The position numbers and the translations under genes were made by a program. A DNA stretch of 64,000 bases, taken from contig SVFQ01000007.1 of assembly GCA_015056765.1 (NCBI GenBank), positions 1 to 64,000 on the forward strand, read 5' to 3'. This document shows positions 60,375-64,000 of the stretch, one piece after another (within the stretch, counting starts at the first letter, position 1; every line of letters starts with the position of its first letter). The stretch comes from Lachnospiraceae bacterium. GTDB lineage: Bacteria; Bacillota; Clostridia; Lachnospirales; Lachnospiraceae. The notes under the pieces were generated by a model. The model worked only from the letters and a program-made list of their open reading frames with translations, had not been told where the DNA came from and searched no databases.

Positions 60375-61190
60375 ACACCGTAAAGCCACAAGGAAAATTT
60401 ACGGTTGAGGGAAGATTTCACGAGTTACACCGTAAAGGAAAACCGAAGTGTTACGGTGAACCGACAGAAAATCTAAATACACCGTAAAGCTGCTGGTAAA
60501 ATTTACGGTTGAGGGAAGACTTCACAAGTTACACCGTAAAGGCAAACGGTCGGTTACGGTGAACCGACAGGAAATTAAAATACACCGTAAAGCCGCCGGA
60601 AAAATTTACGGTTGAGGGAAGATTTCACGAGTTACACCGTAAAGGCAAAACGAAATTTTACGGTGAACCGACAGGAAATTTAAATACACCGTAAATCCGC
60701 TGGAAAAATTTACGGTTGAGGGAAGATTTCACGAGTTACACCGTAAAGGCAAACGGTCGGTTACGGTGAACCGACAGGAAATTAAAATACACCGTAAAGC
60801 CGCTGACAAAATTTACGGTTGAGGGAAGATTTCACAAGTTACACCGTAAAGGCAAACGGTCGGTTACGGTGAATCGACAGGAAATTTAAATACACCGTAA
60901 AGCCGCTGACAAAATTTACGGTTGAGGGAAGATTTCACAAGTTACACCGTAAGGGCAAACCAAAGTGTTACGGTGAACCGACAGGAAATTAAAATACACC
61001 GTAAAGCCGCTGGTAAAATTTACGGTTGAGGGAAGATTTCACGAGTTACACCGTAAGGGCAAACCAAAGTGTTACGGTGAATCGACAGGAAATCAAAATA
61101 CACCGTAAAGTCGCTGGAAAAAATTACGGTTGAGAGAAGATTTCACAAGTTACACCGTAAAGGCAAACCGAAGCACTACGGTTAAATAGA
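60375..61190. repeat. Higher-order tandem hairpin array (8 units of 103-104 bp, 16 hairpins)
   Basis: Units start at 60375, 60479, 60582, 60686, 60789, 60892, 60996 and 61100. Each has ACACCGTAAA, then TTTACGGT, then ACACCGTAAAGG or GTAAGGG, then TTACGGTG, so it makes two hairpins. The ACACCGTAA sites fall 51 or 52 bp apart throughout (60375, 60427, 60479, 60531, 60582, 60634 and so on), so the 104-bp unit is a duplicated 52-bp element. Stems are constant; changes fall mainly in loops. The last unit is worn at its end. Pairs between neighbours (TTTACGGT with the next ACCGTAAA) are also possible. It lies between a leftward nuclease-like gene and rightward dgt. Confidence 0.95.
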
Positions 61191-61460
61191 AAAAACTCTC
61201 AGTCAGCGGTAATGTCGCCAGAAATAATACGGCTAGAATTCAGAAATCTAGAAAATAGATGTATAACGAATACCTACTTTACAAGGAAAGTGATAAAAAG
61301 TCAAGCCATACATAGAAGCGGCAAAGGGAAGCACCGATGGGCCACAAAGAAAAAAATTAAAAAAACAAGAAAATAAAAAAGGAAATCAAGTTTCCACGCG
61401 GAATATATTAAGTAAACGTGTCCAAACACAACAAGTCAGATTCATCTGGGAGGAGCAGAT
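61191..61460. other. Array-to-dgt spacer
   Basis: AT-rich and without a convincing gene. It contains a GGAAA/TTTCC hairpin near 61381-61396 and ends in the strong ribosome site GGGAGGAG before dgt. A short basic frame from GTG 61288 has only a poorly spaced ribosome site and is not claimed. Confidence 0.4.
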
Positions 61461-62468
61461 ATGTTAATCCGAGTAAGTCTAGAACAATATGAAAAGGAAT
61501 ACCTTAGCCCGTATGCTATGTTGAGTGCGAATTCAAAAGGCAGACTGGTTGAGGAAGAACAATGCGATATCAGACCTGTGTTCCAAAGAGACCGAGATCG
61601 TATCATCCATAGTAAGTCATTCCGTCGTCTAAAGGATAAGACACAGGTTTTTTTGAGCCCGGACGGAGATCACTATAGAACCAGATTGACACATACACTG
61701 GAGGTGTCTCAGACGGGACGTACCATTGCCAAGGCTCTTCGCCTGAATGAAGATTTGGTGGAAGCCATTGCCTTGGGACATGACCTGGGACATACGCCTT
61801 TTGGCCATGCCGGAGAAAGGGCGCTGAATAAAGTTTGTCCTTTCGGATTCGAGCATAATGTCCAGAGCGTGCGTACAGTAGATATCTTGGAAAAAGATGG
61901 CCAGGGCCTGAATCTTACCTATGAAGTACGAGACGGCATGTTAAATCATCAGACCAAATGTACACCCGCCACGTTAGAAGGCAAGGTAGTGCGATTTGCT
62001 GATAAAATAGCATACATTCATCATGATATGGATGATGCGCTGCGAGCCGGCATTCTGACAGAGGAGGATGTGCCGAAGGAAATCGCAGATGTCATCGGAC
62101 ATAGCTGTACCGATAGAATGGATTCCTTCATTCACAATATCGTATTCACATCCCAGGGGAAAAACGACATTCTCATGAGCGAGGATGTGGATAAAGCATT
62201 CAAAGCAATGCGCCAATTCATGTTTGAACGAGTATATACCAACCCGGTGGCCAAAGCTGAAGAGGGGAAAGCTGAGACACTGGTAGAAATCCTCTATGAT
62301 TATTACTTACATCATAAGGACAAGTTGCCGGAGGATTGCCTCGCGCTTCTTGATAAAGGCGAGGAAGTAGAACGGGTGGTATGTGATCATATCAGCGGCA
62401 TGACAGATAGATATGCAGTAGCCAAATTTGAGGAAATCTACATTCCTATTGGCTGGAACAAATTGTAA
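61461..62468 (+). CDS. dgt: Deoxyguanosinetriphosphate triphosphohydrolase-like protein
   Basis: The 335-residue HD-domain protein has the sequence HSKSFRRLKDKTQVF, TRLTHTLEVSQTGR, and the HD motif GHDLGHTPFGHAGE. Further along it has DKIAYIHHDMDDALRAG. It removes triphosphate from dNTPs. It lies 16 nt before dnaG, an arrangement common in Clostridia, possibly linking dNTP control to primer synthesis. ATG 61461 follows GGGAGGAG. Confidence 0.92.
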   Translation: MLIRVSLEQYEKEYLSPYAMLSANSKGRLVEEEQCDIRPVFQRDRDRIIHSKSFRRLKDKTQVFLSPDGDHYRTRLTHTLEVSQTGRTIAKALRLNEDLVEAIALGHDLGHTPFGHAGERALNKVCPFGFEHNVQSVRTVDILEKDGQGLNLTYEVRDGMLNHQTKCTPATLEGKVVRFADKIAYIHHDMDDALRAGILTEEDVPKEIADVIGHSCTDRMDSFIHNIVFTSQGKNDILMSEDVDKAFKAMRQFMFERVYTNPVAKAEEGKAETLVEILYDYYLHHKDKLPEDCLALLDKGEEVERVVCDHISGMTDRYAVAKFEEIYIPIGWNKL

Positions 62469-62484
62469 AAACAAGGGGTCAAAA

Positions 62485-64000
62485 TTGTATTATCCAGACG
62501 AATTAGTGGAAGAAGTCCGGAGCAAGAACGACATTGTAGACGTGGTATCCCGCTATGTGAAATTACAAAAGAAGGGAGCCAACTACTTCGGACTTTGTCC
62601 ATTTCATAATGAAAAATCAGGTTCCTTTTCGGTATCCCCATCCAAGCAGATGTACTATTGCTTTGGTTGCGGAGAAGGTGGGAATGTATTTACCTTTTTG
62701 CAAAAATACGAGAACTACTCTTTCCCGGAAGCGGTAAAGGCTCTGGCTGATAATGCCGGGGTGAAACTGCCGGAAGTAGAGTATTCTGAAGAAGCAAGAC
62801 GCAAAGAAAGTAAGCGTCAAAAGCTTTTAGAAATGAATAAAGAAGCGGCCAAGTATTTCTATTATCAGCTCCGAAATCCCCAAGGGGAAAAGGGCATGGA
62901 ATACTTCAAAGGTCGTAAGCTGACAGATGAGACCCTGAATAAATGGGGTCTTGGATACGCCAACAAAACCAGCGATGACTTAGTGAAGTACCTAAGGTCC
63001 AAAGGGTATACGGACGCCATGATTCAGGAAGGCGGTCTTGGAAGCTTTGATGAAAGATATGGCATGCATGATAAATTCTGGAACAGGGTCATGTTTCCGA
63101 TTCAGGATAGCAATCACCGCGTCATCGGCTTTGGCGGACGTGTCATGGGAGATGGAGAACCCAAGTATTTGAACTCTCCGGAGACACCTATCTTCGATAA
63201 AAGTAGGAACCTGTTCGGTCTGAATTTCGCCAGAAGTTCCAGAAAGAACCAGTTCATTTTATGCGAAGGCTATATGGATGTCATCACCATGCACCAGGCA
63301 GGATTTACCCAGGCGGTGGCCAGTCTTGGTACTGCGTTTACGTCAGGACAGGCGAACCTACTTCGAAGATATGCAGACGAAGTGCTGCTGGCCTATGACT
63401 CAGATGGGGCCGGCACAAAAGCAGCACTTAGAGCTATCGGCATCCTGAAAGAAGTGGGACTTACCGGCAAAGTGTTGCATTTTGATCCGTATAAAGACCC
63501 GGATGAGTTCATTAAGAACTTAGGACCTGAGGAGTTTCAAAAGCGCATCGACGAAGCAGAGAATAGCTTCCTATTCGAGATTCGCATGCTGCAAAGAGAC
63601 TATGACCTAAAGGATCCGGAAAGCAAAACAAAATTCTACAGAGAAGTGGCGAAGAAACTTTGCGGCTTCCCTGAAGAAATAGAGCGCAATACCTACATTC
63701 ATGCTTTAGATGAAATCTATCATATGGGCTATGAAGATATGCGTAAATTGGTGGTAAGCTATGCGGCCCAGACGGGATTTGCATCTCCTGTCACCAGACC
63801 AAAGTCCGGTATTCAGAAAAAAACGGATCCGGAAGAAAATGCAAAAGTCGTGCAAAGACGCCTGATTACCTATCTCAACGATAATCCGGCATTATATCAG
63901 AAGGTAAAGAAATACATTACCATAGACGACTTTACGGAACCACTGTATAAGACGGTGGTAGAAAAAATGTTTCCGGCACTGGAGAGTGGTAGTTTTGTAG
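62485..64000 (+). CDS. dnaG: DNA primase, 5' part
   Basis: A TTG start at 62485 with AAGGGGT 5 nt ahead gives the standard opening YYPDELVEEVRSKNDIVDVV, then the CHC2 zinc finger (CPFHNEKS and CFGCGEGGN). The RNA-polymerase domain with the TOPRIM stretch (FILCEGYMDVITMHQAG, AYDSDGAGTKA) follows. It synthesises primers for lagging-strand replication. The window ends inside the gene, around residue 505, so the C-terminal helicase-binding domain is outside. A sigma factor gene (rpoD) commonly follows in these genomes. Confidence 0.93.
   Translation, partial: MYYPDELVEEVRSKNDIVDVVSRYVKLQKKGANYFGLCPFHNEKSGSFSVSPSKQMYYCFGCGEGGNVFTFLQKYENYSFPEAVKALADNAGVKLPEVEYSEEARRKESKRQKLLEMNKEAAKYFYYQLRNPQGEKGMEYFKGRKLTDETLNKWGLGYANKTSDDLVKYLRSKGYTDAMIQEGGLGSFDERYGMHDKFWNRVMFPIQDSNHRVIGFGGRVMGDGEPKYLNSPETPIFDKSRNLFGLNFARSSRKNQFILCEGYMDVITMHQAGFTQAVASLGTAFTSGQANLLRRYADEVLLAYDSDGAGTKAALRAIGILKEVGLTGKVLHFDPYKDPDEFIKNLGPEEFQKRIDEAENSFLFEIRMLQRDYDLKDPESKTKFYREVAKKLCGFPEEIERNTYIHALDEIYHMGYEDMRKLVVSYAAQTGFASPVTRPKSGIQKKTDPEENAKVVQRRLITYLNDNPALYQKVKKYITIDDFTEPLYKTVVEKMFPALESGSFV

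Noticed and set aside
60375-61190. CRISPR array
   Set aside because: Units are 103-104 bp with nearly identical sequence throughout; there are no unique spacers and no cas genes.
61288-61359. 23-codon basic frame from GTG 61288
   Set aside because: The ribosome site is badly spaced and nothing else supports translation.
40-62216. Many antisense and out-of-frame ORFs across the window
   Set aside because: They lie inside recognised genes, lack ribosome sites and have no family-like sequence.

Overview
The window looks like a chromosomal segment of a low-to-mid GC Firmicute, most likely a Lachnospiraceae-type gut Clostridium. The support is strong AGGAGG-type ribosome sites, a dgt-dnaG pair at the right edge, a minimal SufC/SufB-like pair, TldD/TldE, ECF S components, XpaC/TelA, a class B sortase with its substrate, and a GH2/GH36 galactoside cluster. 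No rRNA, tRNA or CRISPR array was seen. The species cannot be fixed from the sequence alone.

Layout. 1-2.3 kb is a worn accessory edge: an ORF6N/phospholipase-D-like protein, a 25-codon stump of a serine recombinase, and an XRE/DUF5680 regulator. 2.4-12.2 kb holds rsgA, a membrane diguanylate cyclase followed by a LytTR/DUF3021 module, an ABC-2 exporter, a FeoA-FeoB fusion, and a three-gene cassette (DUF3990 ART-like protein, membrane protein, degenerate ABC ATPase). 12.2-13.1 kb is a probable toxin-antitoxin pair: an XRE regulator behind a perfect 12-bp inverted repeat, followed by a BECR-nuclease-like protein. 13.2-25 kb carries a YjbR-MGMT fusion, an ECF S component divergent from a truncated MocR regulator, tldD/tldE, a PHP phosphatase, YhhN, two structured leader or small-ORF loci, a nucleoside hydrolase with a second ECF S component, and an SDR. 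25-30 kb has an EamA permease, the sufC/sufB-like pair, a MarR-DegV operon with two matching operators, and a TetR gene.

30-38.4 kb is a galactoside operon: GH2, an uncharacterised GT-B-like protein, a GPH symporter with a large inserted domain, and a GH36 alpha-galactosidase. Import by the symporter would feed cytoplasmic hydrolysis. 38.4-42 kb is a metal-uptake operon (binding lipoprotein, Fur-family regulator, ATPase, permease) behind two perfect palindromes of Fur/Zur type. 42-50 kb has a chemoreceptor, sortase B with an MPKTG-anchored substrate, an APC permease, a formate/nitrite channel and small hypothetical genes. 50-56 kb has xpaC/telA and a P-II protein directly ahead of potABC with no potD. 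56-59.5 kb has a hydrolase, small membrane and secreted-type hypotheticals, a SprA-related metalloprotease-like protein and mntP.

The most striking non-coding object is at 60375-61190, between a leftward PD-(D/E)XK-like gene and rightward dgt-dnaG. It has eight tandem units of 103-104 bp, each built of two hairpin-forming half units, giving sixteen inverted-repeat sites spaced 51-52 bp apart (about five helical turns). It is not CRISPR and matches no element I recognise.
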